NCBI GenBank assembly: GCA_018857735.1
Contig: JABMCL010001960.1
Span: 62,001 to 126,000 of the forward strand
Length of the DNA: 64,000 nucleotides
Source of the DNA: Alviniconcha marisindica
Taxonomy: Eukaryota; Mollusca; Gastropoda; Provannidae
Direction of reading: 5' to 3'
Positions 34,461-46,140 of this stretch are shown here, piece by piece. The position numbers and the translations under genes were made by a program. The first letter of the stretch is position 1. Each line of letters starts with the position of its first letter. The notes under the pieces are model-generated. The model made no database searches. It worked only from the letters and a program-made list of their open reading frames with translations, and was not told the origin of the DNA.

Positions 34461-34576
34461 GCTGGAGACGCGATACGCTAGCTCCTCCACTGGTGTACAA
34501 CGTGGGAGAGAACTGCTGTCGCTGCTTACCTCACTTCCTTGCGAAAGTGCTAGGCTGTGCTCATATGTGGAAATAT
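34461..34576 (+). CDS. SLC5-like transporter, exon f (start of cytosolic tail)
   Basis: This exon sits inside a longer frame read differently, so it is easily missed. After acceptor gtgtaag, two bases complete the glycine of exon e, then 38 codons read APPLVYNVGENCCRC, LPHFLAKVLGC and HMWKY, ending in phase 0 at a consensus GTAAGT donor. The pattern (P)xLVYN...C.LP..L.K.L.C is what follows the last conserved helix in SLC5 proteins. It is the only segment I found between exons e and g with the required phase change 1 to 0. Confidence 0.78.
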
Positions 34577-35259
34577 GTAAGTTTTGTTGTTGTTTTTCTC
34601 ACTTTTTCATGTTTGGTGTTGAAAAAGTTAACAATTCCAGCGGTTTCTTTTTAGTTTACGTGGTGCTTCGTCTACTGATCTTCGATCTTATGCTCCAACT
34701 CTTCGTCTTTATTTTTATTTTATTTTTTATTTTTATTTTTGTTTTAAACATGTTTTTATTCAGGTTTAATATTTACATTTATATAGTACAATGCCACTTG
34801 GGAAATAAGCACCATCAATACAACACGTATGTTATTTAAACACTAGTGGCAGTAATTAACCTTACACTGGAATACGCAATATAATTATTGCCTCGTGTCA
34901 AATATTTTAAGTGTAGATCTGGTCTGTCATCACAATATTCTGTCACATTTCAATGAAGATGCAGCACAGAACATATACATGTTCTTTAAATTGCTTATTC
35001 AACCAATGCTTGATACGGTAACCACTTTCTACAAAAATGTCACTTGCACTCGATGTACATATTCATCAGTCTGATATATTTGCTTGAAGTCTTTCAAAAA
35101 ATATTGTAGAAGTGGTTTTGTTTTGTTTATTCTTCACACGAAGAATTTGGCCTTCAAATACTTCACAAAATTGGCCCAAAAGTCCCAATAGTGAAATATA
35201 GTTTTTTTTCCTACTGACAAAAATTACAGTTTTTCTGTATTACTCCCATTTGCTTGCCC
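34577..35259. other. Intron, no recognised gene
   Basis: AT-rich, with TTTTATTTT-type low-complexity sequence at 34700-34745. Confidence 0.45.
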
Positions 35260-36246
35260 CCACGGAGCCGGCTTCTCGTGCCAGGGGTGTTTGAACTAAG
35301 CTGCTCCACCCCTTTCACTCCTTTCTTGTGTCTAGTTTCTGTCTACCGGCTCTTTCACCTTTATTTCATTCCAAAAACTCTCTCCACGTTACCTCTGTTT
35401 TCAGCTCCCTTCTTGCAGCTGATTTCTGTCTAACCGGCCATTCCTGTATTTGTCTGCATCACAGCTCTTCTTTATATAGTACTTCTCGCTCTCTGCGGTC
35501 GCCTTCAGATCCAACGTGTTTGCCGCGCGCTGCATCCCGTGTCGGGGGAGGATGGGATCAGTTCCCCTGTGAGGTCCAACACGCTTCTTCGGCCCGGACT
35601 TCTCCTAGACGGATGGTGGGGTTGGCCCGACCCAATCAATCACCTGGTCGTGCTTTGCCCTAATTTCGATTAGAAGGCAGCGGCTTAGGGTCAGTCAGGG
35701 GATAGAATTAAACTTTTTTTTTTCAAACACCTGAGTATATTACGCTTTGATTACTGGTGCGCACTTGATGGAGTTCCGCTTTTTTTGCATCCCCTTTTTG
35801 GACTCGGTGGAGGGTGGACAAAGTGTAATGAATCATTAGTAAACATAACACGGCATCAAGAAACAAACACAAACGCACAGCCTCTGATAACGAACGCTTC
35901 TGCAACACAAGTACGAACCGGAGTCGTCGACTGACGACCTCCCATTCATCACCTTTTGCGATCCAGAAGGGATTTCAGGTATCAAACGGTTGAGGGATGG
36001 CTCTTTCCTGGTGGAATGCGCTAGGAAACCGCAGGCGATGGGTCTCCTCAAGACCACTCGGTTTGTTGATCGGCCCGTGCGTGTTCCCATTCACAAGGCG
36101 CTGAATGCGTCACGTGGCGTCATCCACTGCCGTGAGAAATCCGGCATGACGGAAGTGGAACAGGGTGTTGTTGAGGTCCACGAAGTGACGGTGAAGAGGG
36201 ATGCTGAGAAGGTCCCCACCAACACCGTGTTTCTAACTTTCAACAC

Positions 36247-36322
36247 GCCAGAAATGCCCAAAGAGATTACGGTGAAGGTGGCCTTGTTTGTTCCGAACCC
36301 GATGCGTCGCTTCAACTGCAAC
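36247..36322 (+). repeat. 76-bp segment duplicated in ORF2 (source copy)
   Basis: Identical over 76 bp to 37270-37345. Here it is in its natural place in ORF1 before the zinc-knuckle region (PEMPKEITVKVALFV). Confidence 0.95.
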
Positions 36323-37269
36323 AAGCTTGGCTACACGAGCCGACGTTGCAAAGTTGCTACGAAGTGTCACTGGTGCGGAAAAGATGAGCATGAAGGTCGG
36401 TGTCATCGGGTCACGATTGCCCGATCTGGCAGAAGGAGAAGAAAATTCAGCGTGTCCGCGTTGAAAAACGCATCTCCTTTCCGGAAGCCAGACAGTTGGT
36501 AGAAGCCAACATGCCGACTGTGGTCTCTGGCGGAAAGTCACTGCTGCCTCCACCAGGAAAGAGATGAAATCTGTGGAGTGTCATTGACTTGGGGGTTTTC
36601 GGACCGCCCACTCAGGACGGTTCTGTCCTCTGTGCATACTTCTGGCGGACCCGGATCGGTACCGGCCGGCACTCCGGCTTCCTCTGGGAAATCGAGGCCG
36701 GTATCGGCCGACGCCCGGGTTCCGTGCGAGCCCGCGAAATGTTAAGACTCGGATATGGGTTCAGCCGATCCCTCCAAAGCCGTCCCTGAGGGTTCAGCAG
36801 GTCCCTCCAAAACCGTGCCCTCGAAAGATGACTCGTCATCATCGAGGGGCTCACCGACTGGGGTGAGGGTGGAGGGGGTCCTGGTGGACGTCGAAGGGTT
36901 TATACAACCCAGGCACTCCGCTCCTCCGGCAGGACCCAGGCTCCACTCAAGCCGATAGCTTCGGACAGACAGAAGAAGGACAGACAGAATCTACTTATTT
37001 CTAACCAGCAGTCTGCTCTGTCCGATGACGAGATATCTGACTGAAGCAATGGAGCACTCCATTGTTCAATGGAACGTGAGAGGTTTTCAAGCTAACTTCG
37101 AGACGGTATAGGCCAGCTGTGTTTGGATTGCAGGAAACGCTTTTAACCAATTCCAACTCACAACCATTTCCCGGTTTTAGTATCTTAACCAAAAATTCCT
37201 TGAAAGACAGAGCGGGGGAGTAGCTTTGCTCATTAATAATTCCTATCTATTTAGTGAGGTTCATGAAAT

Positions 37270-37345
37270 GCCAGAAATGCCCAAAGAGATTACGGTGAAG
37301 GTGGCCTTGTTTGTTCCGAACCCGATGCGTCGCTTCAACTGCAAC
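37270..37345 (+). repeat. 76-bp ORF1 segment inserted in the ORF2 endonuclease
   Basis: Exact copy of 36247-36322, lying between endonuclease residues (NNSYLFSEVH before; the frame of CEGNTRQ-type sequence after). Confidence 0.95.
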
Positions 37346-39301
37346 TTTACAGGCAGTGGCTGTGAGGGTAACACTAGACAAGGTGTAGTATTTATTTTGC
37401 TCCGTCAGATCATGTTGCCAAGACGGAACTGATTAACCTAATCGAACAACTACCATCTCCGGTCATTCCCCGGTTTGGGGTAATGAGTCCTATAACGCCA
37501 GAGGACAAATGTTGGAGGACCTCTTTTCAGAAATGGATTTATGTAATCTAAATGATGGTTATATTCATCCCGCCACCGGTTCCACCTCCGCACTGGATCT
37601 CTCCATTTATGGTCCATCTCTGGTCCTTGACTATGAATGGAAGATACATGAGGACCTGTGCGGAAGTGACCACTGTAATCCTAACCAGCAATGCTGTCGA
37701 AGAAGACGCCGCCCCTAACAGGTGGAATTTTTAAAAGGCGAACTGGCTGTCATTCCAAGCTCAGTGTTCTTCTGAACTGACGGAGGAGGCGGTCATATCT
37801 GCCGAAGATCCCGCCGGTCAGTTACAAATCTTCTTATTCAAGCAGCAGGAAAAACTGTACCGAAAACACGCTTCTCGAAAAAAACTTCCCAAACTTCCAT
37901 GGTTTAACGATAATTGCAAGAAAGCAATTAAAAAAAGAAAGAAAGCACAGCGGAAGGTGTGTTTTTTCAAACCCTACGCTGAACAATGTTCAAAATATTA
38001 AAACTTTTAAGAACCAAAGCTCGCCATGACGGATGTTAAACAACAAAAGAAGAATTCGCGGAGAAGCTTGTGTTCTAAGTTAATTTCTAAGACCCAAACA
38101 CAAACAGTCTGGAAAGCCATTAGAAGAATTAAGGGTAGGGGTGGTTCTTATTCAATTAACCATTTAAAAGTACACCAGTAATCTCATTACCGACAAAAAA
38201 CAAGTCGCAGAAGCACTAGCTATCAATCTTTCTAAAAATTCTTCAGCAGATAACTATTCTTCCGAATTTCAAAGAGTTAAAATGTTAAAAGAAAAAAGAC
38301 GCCTGGACATCTCTTCTAAAAACGAAGATGAATATCGCCTGCCTTTTTCAGTGACTAAGTTGAAGCAGTCATTGCAGAGAGCCAACATCTCGGCCACTGG
38401 TTTGGACCAGGTCCACTATCAACTTTTAACCCACCTTCCAAATTCTGTTTTATATGTTCTCTTAAAAGTATGTAGCCACGTCTGGGAATTCCTAAACCCG
38501 GTAAGGACCATTCGGATCCCGGCAACTTCAGACCTAGAGCGTTAACCAGCTGTTTGTGTAAAACGATGGAGATGATCAACGCTCGCCTCATGTGGTCTCT
38601 TGAGTCGCAGGGTCTTCGTTCCGAGAGGCAGTGCGGCTTCACGAAGAACCACGGTACGTTCGATCACCTCGTTTGTTTTGAAACCTTTATTAGAAACGCC
38701 TTTGTTTAAAAGAAAACAAGAAGAAAAAAACGGTTTTAATCATTTTCTTTGACCTTGACCTACGATAGAATGTGGAAGCACGGCATTCTGGCGGACCTCT
38801 GGGATCTTGGTTTCAGGGGCCATCTCCCTAGGTGGACTCAGAGTTTCATGTCTGAACATTCTTTCAGGGTTAGAGTGGGTTCCACTCTGAGCAGGAGATG
38901 GGGGTCCCGCAAGGTAGCATCCTGTTTCGGGCCCTATTCAACATCAAGATTAACAACATCGTTAAAGCTGTCTTGAAGGGTACGGATTGCTCCTTGTTCG
39001 TGGACGACTTTGCTTTGTGCGTGCGCGGAAAGACGTTAAACAGAGTGGAGACGGCTATGCAGCTGTCCGTTAACAGCGTTCAAGTCTGGGTGTCCGAGAA
39101 CGGCTTTACGTTTTTCACCTCATAGACGGTCTGCATCCGCTTTCATCAATAGTACGGTTATTTTTTTCCAAGACCCTAACAACCCTGTGTGAAAAACACC
39201 CATAAAAGTAGTTAAAGAAGCGAATTTCCTTGGCCTCATTTTTGACACTAAACTCACTTTTAAAAATCATGTACAATACCTTAAAAACATCTGTTTCAGG
39301 T

Positions 39302-41848
39302 CTGAATAGTGTTCACACGCCCTCACAGGCGCTGTTGCATCTGTTCTACTCATTATTACAAACTTCGCTTGATTAGTCTCCTGGTTTGATTAGTTGACGT
39401 GATAGCATTGTTCCTCGTGATGTGGCCGTTATCGTGGTACCAGTTTTGTGTGTCACTTCCATTGGAAGTGAGGACAGTTGGTCTTGTTCTGTTTCTGCAA
39501 TTCCTGACTCTACTGTCTGTTTTACACTGCTTGCCGCCAGCCGGTCATGTTGAGCCTGTGTTCAATGACAGCGTGTTCAGTCGAGCCGTGCGTCGGAACA
39601 ATCGTGAGCAACACAACACAGAGAAGAAAGTGTTGTTTGCCACCTGTGCCACCCCTGCTACACTCGACATGACCTTCTGTCTCTGGAAACCGCTGCCGCA
39701 CCTCCCCCCTGATCGCTCGTCTATCACATCTCGGCTTTGCGAGAAGCCACGCCGATCGAGAAGAGGAGGGAAGAGTGAACGGAGGAAGATAAAAATGATC
39801 GTCGGTTTTCGTGATCGAATTCCATCCGATTCTTCCGGCCCTCCAACCCCCTGTCGTCAGCCTGCCGAGCTAGACTTTTACCATTTCAGTTCAGCTCTCC
39901 GGCCTCACTCTGACGAGTGTCAACACACCACTTCCGTACCACCTTCTTCTCCACCCAATGACCGTGACGACCTCTCAGCGCTCCGCTGTGTCCCCTTCAC
40001 AGACAGCTGCTTCACATTCCCCTTAGTTCTTCAGCCGAAAACACACTCCTTGTCTGCCTCTTCAATGCAAGATCCGTCGGCACTTCCAGGAGGAGGTCCG
40101 ACATATCCACCTTTATTCAGGAAACAACATCGACATCATGCTGCTGACGGAGACATGGCTGCGCCCTGCCGGTGACGAGGCCAAGATCGCTGACCTGGCT
40201 CCGCCTGGGTACTCGGTCTTCTCCTTCCCCCGCTCTGCAGGGGGGTCCAGCGCAAAAGGCGGGCTTCGCCTTCGTCATAAGGGACTTTCTTAAGCCGCAT
40301 GTCGCTACCACTTCGTCCTTTCCTGTTCAGCACCCCTGCTTTGAAACCGCTCAGCTGACTAACATACAACAAGCAACTAACCAACTTGTTCTGTATCTAC
40401 CGCCCTCCACCCAGCAAAAAGAACAAATTCTCTGACTCCATGTTTTTCGATCAGTTTTCCGACTTCCTTGAACACTCTGACAGTCTGCCTGGCAAAACAC
40501 TCCTTATGGGCGACTTTAACTTTCATTTTGAAAACGTAGAAAACAAAACTACACGATATCATAGACATGTTTAACCTAACCCAGTCCGTTTCTGAACCTA
40601 CTCAAAACCAAGGCCATCTGCTTGACTTAGTGTTTTCCAAGCAAAGTGGTCACATCCTCTTTTCTGCAAAGCTACACCGTGGACTAACATCTGACACAGC
40701 CATCTTGTGCAAACTTGATGTATCTGTACCTGTACAAAAATCTGAAACTTTTTGTCCGATGCCTCAAAGATTGACACCGGTGCCTTTAAACAAGATCTCT
40801 CTCACGCTGTCTCACAAGTCAGCTCTATCAGTGACTACAATAACCACCTCTGTTCTATCCTTGACAAGCACGCCCCTCTCTGCCGTTGCACAGTCCGTAC
40901 AAGGAAGCCAACGCCCTGGTTCAGCAGTATTGCGGAGCAGTTCTGTGAGCTGAAACGGGAGCGTCGGCAGGCGGAGAGACGATGGCTCAAATCTAAGCTC
41001 ACCGTCCACAAACAGATATACGACTCCATTAAACAGAAAGTAACAAACCTTGTAGATAAAGCCAAACAAGCCTACTACTCTGCTAAGATTCAGTCTAGCA
41101 CAACCTGTAAACAGCTCTTTCAAAACGTCAACACCATCCTCTTCCTTCAACATTTGACTTTTCTGATTACTTCGCTGAGAAAATCCGCACCATCAGAAAC
41201 AATTCTCCTCCTCCAAACCCAACCTCTTTCGCTGGAAATCCCTTGCTAACTTTTGAGCCTGTCACTGATGAATTTGTCTTAAAAATAATCAACAATGCAT
41301 CTGCCAAGTCTTGTGAACTTGATCCCATTCCCACCACGCCTCTTTATGAACACCTTGACATCCTCTTGCCGACCATCACGAACATCATCAACACATCTCT
41401 TACCACTGGCATTGTACCACGTGATCTGAAGATAGCCGTCGTCAAACCTCTGTTGAAAAAGCCATCATTTGACAAAAATCTTTTGAAAAACTGCCATTTC
41501 TGTCCAAAACTTCCATTTCTGTCCAAAATCCTTGAAAAAGTCGTTCTCCACAAACTCCTCTGGAATCTCTCCAAGAAAACAACCTCAGCAATCCCTTTCA
41601 GTCAGACTATCGAGCAGAACATAGCACTGAGACCGTTTTGTTACGTATTGTAAACGATATTCTTTCCGCTCTGGAAAATGACAACATTTCTGTTCTTCTT
41701 TTGTTGGATCTTTCTGCCGCTTTTGACACTATTACCACCAAATTCTCCTCTCCCGTCTGAACTCTGTTTTTGGCATTCAGTCTACTGCACACCAATGGTT
41801 TCACTCATACCTCTCAGACAGATATCAGTCCACTTCAGTCAATAACTG
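39302..41848 (+). mobile_element. CR1-like LINE, copy 2 (inserted in the Jockey-like LINE)
   Basis: It starts at the same 5' sequence as copy 1 (tagtgttcac.cgccct) and keeps the region copy 1 lost (40483-41030: endonuclease end with LLMGDFNFHFENVENK and the linker CRCTVRTRKPTPWFSSIAEQ). RT begins LKIAVVKPLLKKPSFDKN at about 41428. It stops at 41848, before the catalytic FADD and C-terminus, so it is 3'-truncated. Frameshifts and stops throughout. Confidence 0.87.
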
Positions 41849-42536
41849 AATATCGTCCTGCTACCGTGCGTTAGTCCATTCCAAACTGGATGACGGATGC
41901 ATCCCCTTCTCAGACCCCGTACAATCAAACATATATTAGACCTGTTGCAGTCGGAGTGGGATGAGTTCCTGGAAAATAAATGACATAAAATATTTCCAGA
42001 TTTAAGACAGTGCATTGTTTGTCCTCGGACAAACAGAAAAGAAAAAACTGCCATTCTTTCGTTACTCATTCCTTTTTATTGAAGGGTGAGGAACCGCCAA
42101 TGTGCATCGGATGTGATGAACTTTTAACTGTAAAACACATTTTCCTTACTTGTTCAGATTTCCTTGAAACAAGTGAGCCATTATACAGCTCTGTCGCTAC
42201 GTGTTTTATTTGAAGAAATCTCAATGGAAAAGATTTATAAATATTTTGTGTGCAATCGGGCCAACACAGTTTTTTCTTTTCTGTTTGTCCGAGGACAAAC
42301 AATGCACTGTCTTAAATCTGGAAATATTTTATGTAATTTATTTTCCAGGAACTCATCCCACTCCGACTGCAACAGGTCTAATATATGTTTGATTGTACGG
42401 GGTCTGAGAAGGGGATGTATCCGTCATCCAGTTTGGAATGGACTAACGCACGGTAGCAGGACGATACCTTCGGCTCCCCAATCAGTATGTCCCACTACTT
42501 GCAGAATATCCAGAGCCTTCTAATAATAATAATAAT
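41849..42536 (+). mobile_element. 3' end of the Jockey-like LINE with an inverted UTR copy
   Basis: 42055-42180 encodes the C-terminal Cys domain (THSFLLKGEEPPMCIGC, LTVKHIFLTCSDFLE). The 3' UTR follows and ends in (TAA)n at 42522-42536. 41852-42047 is an inverted copy of 42265-42465, including tgtttgtccgaggacaaaca. Confidence 0.82.
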
Positions 42537-42539
42537 TGT

Positions 42540-42609
<70 letters not shown>
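42537..42609. repeat. (GT)n microsatellite
   Basis: Pure GT after the (TAA)n LINE tail. Confidence 0.95.
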
Positions 42610-42611
<2 letters not shown>

Positions 42612-42659
42612 AGCGTGTACACATTTGTAACATTTGCTGTTCGATGACAGAATGTGTTT

Positions 42660-42712
42660 CGCCCTGATATAACCGTAATGGTTGACCGGGCGTAAAACAC
42701 CAAATTACTCAC
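42660..42712 (+). repeat. Short SINE-tail-like repeat, copy 2
   Basis: GATATAACCGTAATGGTTG then GGGCGTAAAACACC, like 16955-17008. Confidence 0.65.
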
Positions 42713-42885
42713 TACTGCATAAGCATGATAAGAATATGAAAAGGCACTATTACAACCGACCCTCATGATTATCATTATCATCATCTTTGTTTTGTTTTTG
42801 TGCTGAAATTCAGCAATGACAGTCTTTGCGCTGATCGTGCTTCATTAAATCTAATCCGTTGAACATTTCCGCACATGTATGGCAG

Positions 42886-43065
42886 AAAGTGCGCGGAGCC
42901 CAAGACTTTCCGTCAGATGAGGACGACAGTGAAGGAGAGAACGACTTCTACATGGACGATCCTGGTCTGCAGCCCTTGACCAGCATACACGACAAGGCGG
43001 CTTACGAGGGCTTCCTCAGGGATACGCACACATGCTTTGAACCCGCTTTAGACTCCGAAGTGTGA
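42886..43065 (+). CDS. SLC5-like transporter, last coding exon and stop
   Basis: The acceptor tggcag is followed in phase 0 by KVRGAQDFPSDEDDSEGEND, an acidic cytosolic tail, then AAYEGFLRDTHTC and a terminal ALDSEV before TGA. Human SLC5A6 also ends with a tyrosine/cysteine-containing tail of comparable position, but similarity in this part is weak. The last residues S-E-V fit a class I PDZ-ligand pattern (S/T-x-hydrophobic). Assignment to this gene rests on phase, strand, acidic-tail character and lack of any competing gene between exons f and g. Confidence 0.72.
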   Translation, partial: KVRGAQDFPSDEDDSEGENDFYMDDPGLQPLTSIHDKAAYEGFLRDTHTCFEPALDSEV

Positions 43066-43180
43066 TTTGACTTGTAGTCACATGCATGTGCGGATCTAGC
43101 TAGAGTTATGCTGGACTGCGAAGGAATTCCTCCACCGGTAACAGAAATGGGCAACGCGTTCTGGCTGAGAATAATTGGGG

Positions 43181-43186
43181 ATTAAA
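43181..43186 (+). promoter_or_regulatory. Candidate poly(A) signal ATTAAA
   Basis: An ATTAAA hexamer lies 116 bp after the SLC5 stop codon, the first such hexamer found there. A longer 3' UTR reaching into the repeats beyond is equally possible. Confidence 0.3.
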
Positions 43187-43289
43187 GTAAATGGATGTGG
43201 CTTGGTTGATGCTGTTTTTCCTTTCTTCTGTGATCTCAACTTGTTCTTTTCCAGTTTTAGCTCGTCTCTCTGTCCCCCACTCTCTCTCC

Positions 43290-43291
43290 TC

Positions 43292-43381
<90 letters not shown>

Positions 43382-43396
43382 GGGGGGGGGGGGGGT
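43290..43396. repeat. (CT)n-(TA)n-G tract
   Basis: CT repeat from about 43299, then TA repeat to 43381 and a run of 14 G. Confidence 0.92.
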
Positions 43397-43970
43397 ATAC
43401 TGATGGTTCAGTCACCAAAGACCAGTCAGGGTGGGGCTTCACTGTCAAGTAAGGTGCGACCTCCTGCTTAACAATGGAGGTGGAAACAATTACCATGCCC
43501 TCCTCCACTAGATTGCCTCAAGAGGTGACTATCGGACCACACATGCTATCATCTTCACAGATTCAGTGAGCTTGCTACAAAAAGTGGAATGGGAAGCCCA
43601 GAGTAGAATGTGTAAATGGTCGATATCCACCTTCGAAAACTCCTGTGAGTGCCCTGGACATGCCGGAGTGAATCGAAATGACTGAGCAAAATTACTGGTG
43701 GGCAAAGCAACCATCACAAGTGGCTTGCATCTCGGAAGATCTTAAGTGTTGAGAAACTTGAGACACTACCTGCGGGCACAAAGCCAAGGACATCATCGAT
43801 CGCCTGGAGGAGCGAGGCGTGGAAAGAGGAAGCGCTAGACGATCTTCTTTGAAAGGACGAGGGAGGAACACCGTCAGTCTCAAAGCCAACGTTGGGAAAA
43901 ACTGAGAAACCTGGGCTTTTCTGAGCACATGGATACCGTCTTGAACTGAACTGAACAAGAAAAACATATT
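43397..43970 (+). mobile_element. RNase H domain fragment of an I-like LINE
   Basis: Begins YTDGSVTKDQSGWGFTVK, the first catalytic Asp segment of RNase H, then in other frames LTMEVET and HAIIFTDSVSLLQKVEW (second and third acidic positions) and CPGHAGVNRND. After the RNase H it continues SGLHLGRS and ends EKHIY near 43968. Frameshifts separate all blocks. RNase H after RT is typical of the I group. Confidence 0.75.
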
Positions 43971-44015
43971 TATTAAGCTACAGCAAATATTCGACGATTA
44001 CTGAAGGGAGGTAGT

Positions 44016-44101
44016 CGGTAGTCCTGATTAGCGATTTGCTTTATCAGTCTGCAGCCTTCGGTAGTCCTGATTAGCGATTTGCTTTATCAGTCTGCAGCCT
44101 T
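44016..44101 (+). repeat. 43-bp perfect tandem duplication
   Basis: 44016-44058 and 44059-44101 are identical (CGGTAGTCCTGATTAGCG...GCAGCCTT). Confidence 0.95.
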
Positions 44102-45954
44102 TATTTTTCTAGATGGAAGCCGGGTTAGTGAGGGGTTAGTTAGAGTTAGTTAAGATTCATGTTAGTTATGGTTAATTTGGCTTTCCATCTGGTTGTCGGC
44201 ACAGTTATTTTTGCTCTGTGCTCTAGCTACAAATGTAGTCAATGTAGTCGTCCACTCATTTATTGCAGACAGTAATCTATTAGACTGTTGTGGTTTGGTG
44301 GTGTTTTTTCCACCTTATGTTTGCAGGTAGGCCACCATTTGCGTTTTTGAGGTGGTTTCAGCTGTTTTGTTTGTTTCATTTGGTGTCAGCTGTTTGCTTG
44401 CCTGATTAGGGCAGCCATTTTCGTTTGCCATCAACATTTGTGGTTTGGTGTTTCTTTTTTTGCCAAAGGCATTTGTGGTCTGTTCTTTCTTTCTTTCTTT
44501 TTTGTCACACGCATTTGTTTCTTACTTACACGGCCTTTTCTGCTGTAGGCATTCGTGCCTTCTTTTTTTCTTAATGTTCTCAGATGCTAAAGAGCATATT
44601 AGGGACAAACTGCGATGTCGACCGAATGGTGCCGTGGCTTCGGCGCGGCCCGTGAGAGTGCCGCTATTTTTTCCCTAAGCCCTGTACTATTCGTTGGTGC
44701 ACAGGCCAGCCGAGTTTCTGTTTACCTTTCGGCTTTTACTTTTCTCTCGGTTGTTTTCATTGATTTTTTGCGTCGCTTTTGCTTTGTTTCTTAGACAAGG
44801 CAGGGGTATTTGTTGGTAGTTCAATACACACCTCCAGTTTTTCCTTTCTTTTCTCCGTGTTTACCATGTTTTTTGTTTGTTTTCTTTCTCTCCCTTCATC
44901 TTCTGCTGCATTTATTACGAGTTCATTCTTGTTGAGGATTTGTGTGTTCATTTGCCTCTTTTGTTGATTTCCCTTTCTTTTTCTGAAGGGTTTCTTGTGA
45001 AAAAGGTTTTTCCCCTTTTTTAATTTTAATCGTTGCACTGGGTGCCAAGGTGTCAAAATGTATTTCTGAGCGCTTTGGTCGGTCTGGATATATTCCTTGT
45101 AGAATTGGCAAGGACGGAGGTTCATCCGAAGAGACCGTTCCTTCCATCTACCAATGATCAGCCTAGCGAAAGCCGGGCGATGCGTGACTGATACCCTTCA
45201 GTAAAAAATTCATGTCTGTGTGGGTGTCCACAGGGTAACCGACTTGGAACAATTTCCAGTTCGAATCTCCAAGGATGAAGCTTCCTTCGACTGCTATCTT
45301 TCTGGAAGGTGTGAAAGGAAAACAACAACCCTTTGCAGCTCTGCGCATCCCACGGCCGCACATTCGCGTGGCATTTTCGTTGTGGACCGATTGATGTTGA
45401 AACGCGCCTCATTCGCCATTCGCCTCAGTGGTCTTTTTGTGACGTCAGAGACCTACGTCACGGATCTCGCGCGTATTTCGAGATTAAAACAAGCAGACGA
45501 AATTCGGCCTGATCGGCATGCATTTCTTCCTTCGTAAACATACTTACTTTCATGGCACTTACATTTTATTAGATTTAAAGGTCATGTTATGCACTAGACT
45601 TTCATAATTGGGTCGATTTTCAACGTTCCATTGCAAACAAAAACTGCCTTTACAAGCCCTTTAATAACTTTTCTTCTTCTCCTTCTTCTTTCATGTTAGT
45701 ATATAGTTCATTAACTCATTATTTTGGTAAAATTAGCCGGAAGATGACAACATAATGCAACAAACAAGACATGACTAAAATAAGAAAAATTCATACACAT
45801 GTTTTGTTGTTGTTCGCCAAGCATGTGACGGCACACGAGAAATTTAGCCTGTGAAGAAGAGGTCCTTTAAATGCTAAATAGTAAGGAATTACTTGCTTAA
45901 CTGGACGTAAGACTCTGTTTTAAACATTAAAACTTCTTTTTTTAATAAAAAAAA
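44102..45954. other. No confident gene; Lys-rich minus-strand frames
   Basis: At 45147-44757 (minus) two overlapping frames give EGTVSSDEPPSLPILQGIYP and a Lys/Glu/Asn-rich continuation, possibly a decayed retroelement ORF1. 45160-45535 is CpG-containing with frames on both strands and no known domain. 44200-44560 is T-rich. Confidence 0.35.
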
Positions 45955-46140
45955 TCGTCATGACCTTTTGGCAAAACATCCTCGAACTGCTCAACCCTGC
46001 CATCTTTTAAAGCCAAATTAAAAACCTTCATTTTTTTTCCCGCAGTATTTCCGCCCCAAATGATATTAATACCCAGTCAGTTTCTGCTACAGTGTGTTTA
46101 GGGGGGTGCGTGCGTGCGTGCGTGCGATTGTGTGCGTGTT
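45955..46140 (+). mobile_element. CR1-like LINE 3' fragment
   Basis: Short piece matching the CR1-like end (ctgctcaaccctgccatctttt, then atattaatacccagt and tttctgctacagt), followed by a GT tract. Very short and diverged. Confidence 0.65.

Larger units (their letters stand above)
35260..39301 (+). mobile_element. Jockey-like LINE, 5' and main part
   Basis: A GC-rich 5' leader (35260-35900) precedes ORF1 at about 35904-36540: LPFITFCDPEGISGIKRLRD, then a decayed zinc-knuckle region (RFNCNKLGYTSRRC, with first Cys and His of the usual CFNC..GH lost; then CHWCGKDEHEGRC intact). ORF2 starts near 37050 with SIVQWNVRGFQANFE (endonuclease) and has ALDLSIYGPSLVLDYEWKIH at 37590. The RT from 38282 reads KQSLQRANISATGLDQVHYQ, CGFTKNHGTFDHLVCF, GVPQGSILFRALF and FVDD (about 38998) in place of FADD. 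Many frameshifts. It is interrupted at 39302 by a CR1-like copy and resumes at 41849. Confidence 0.85.
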
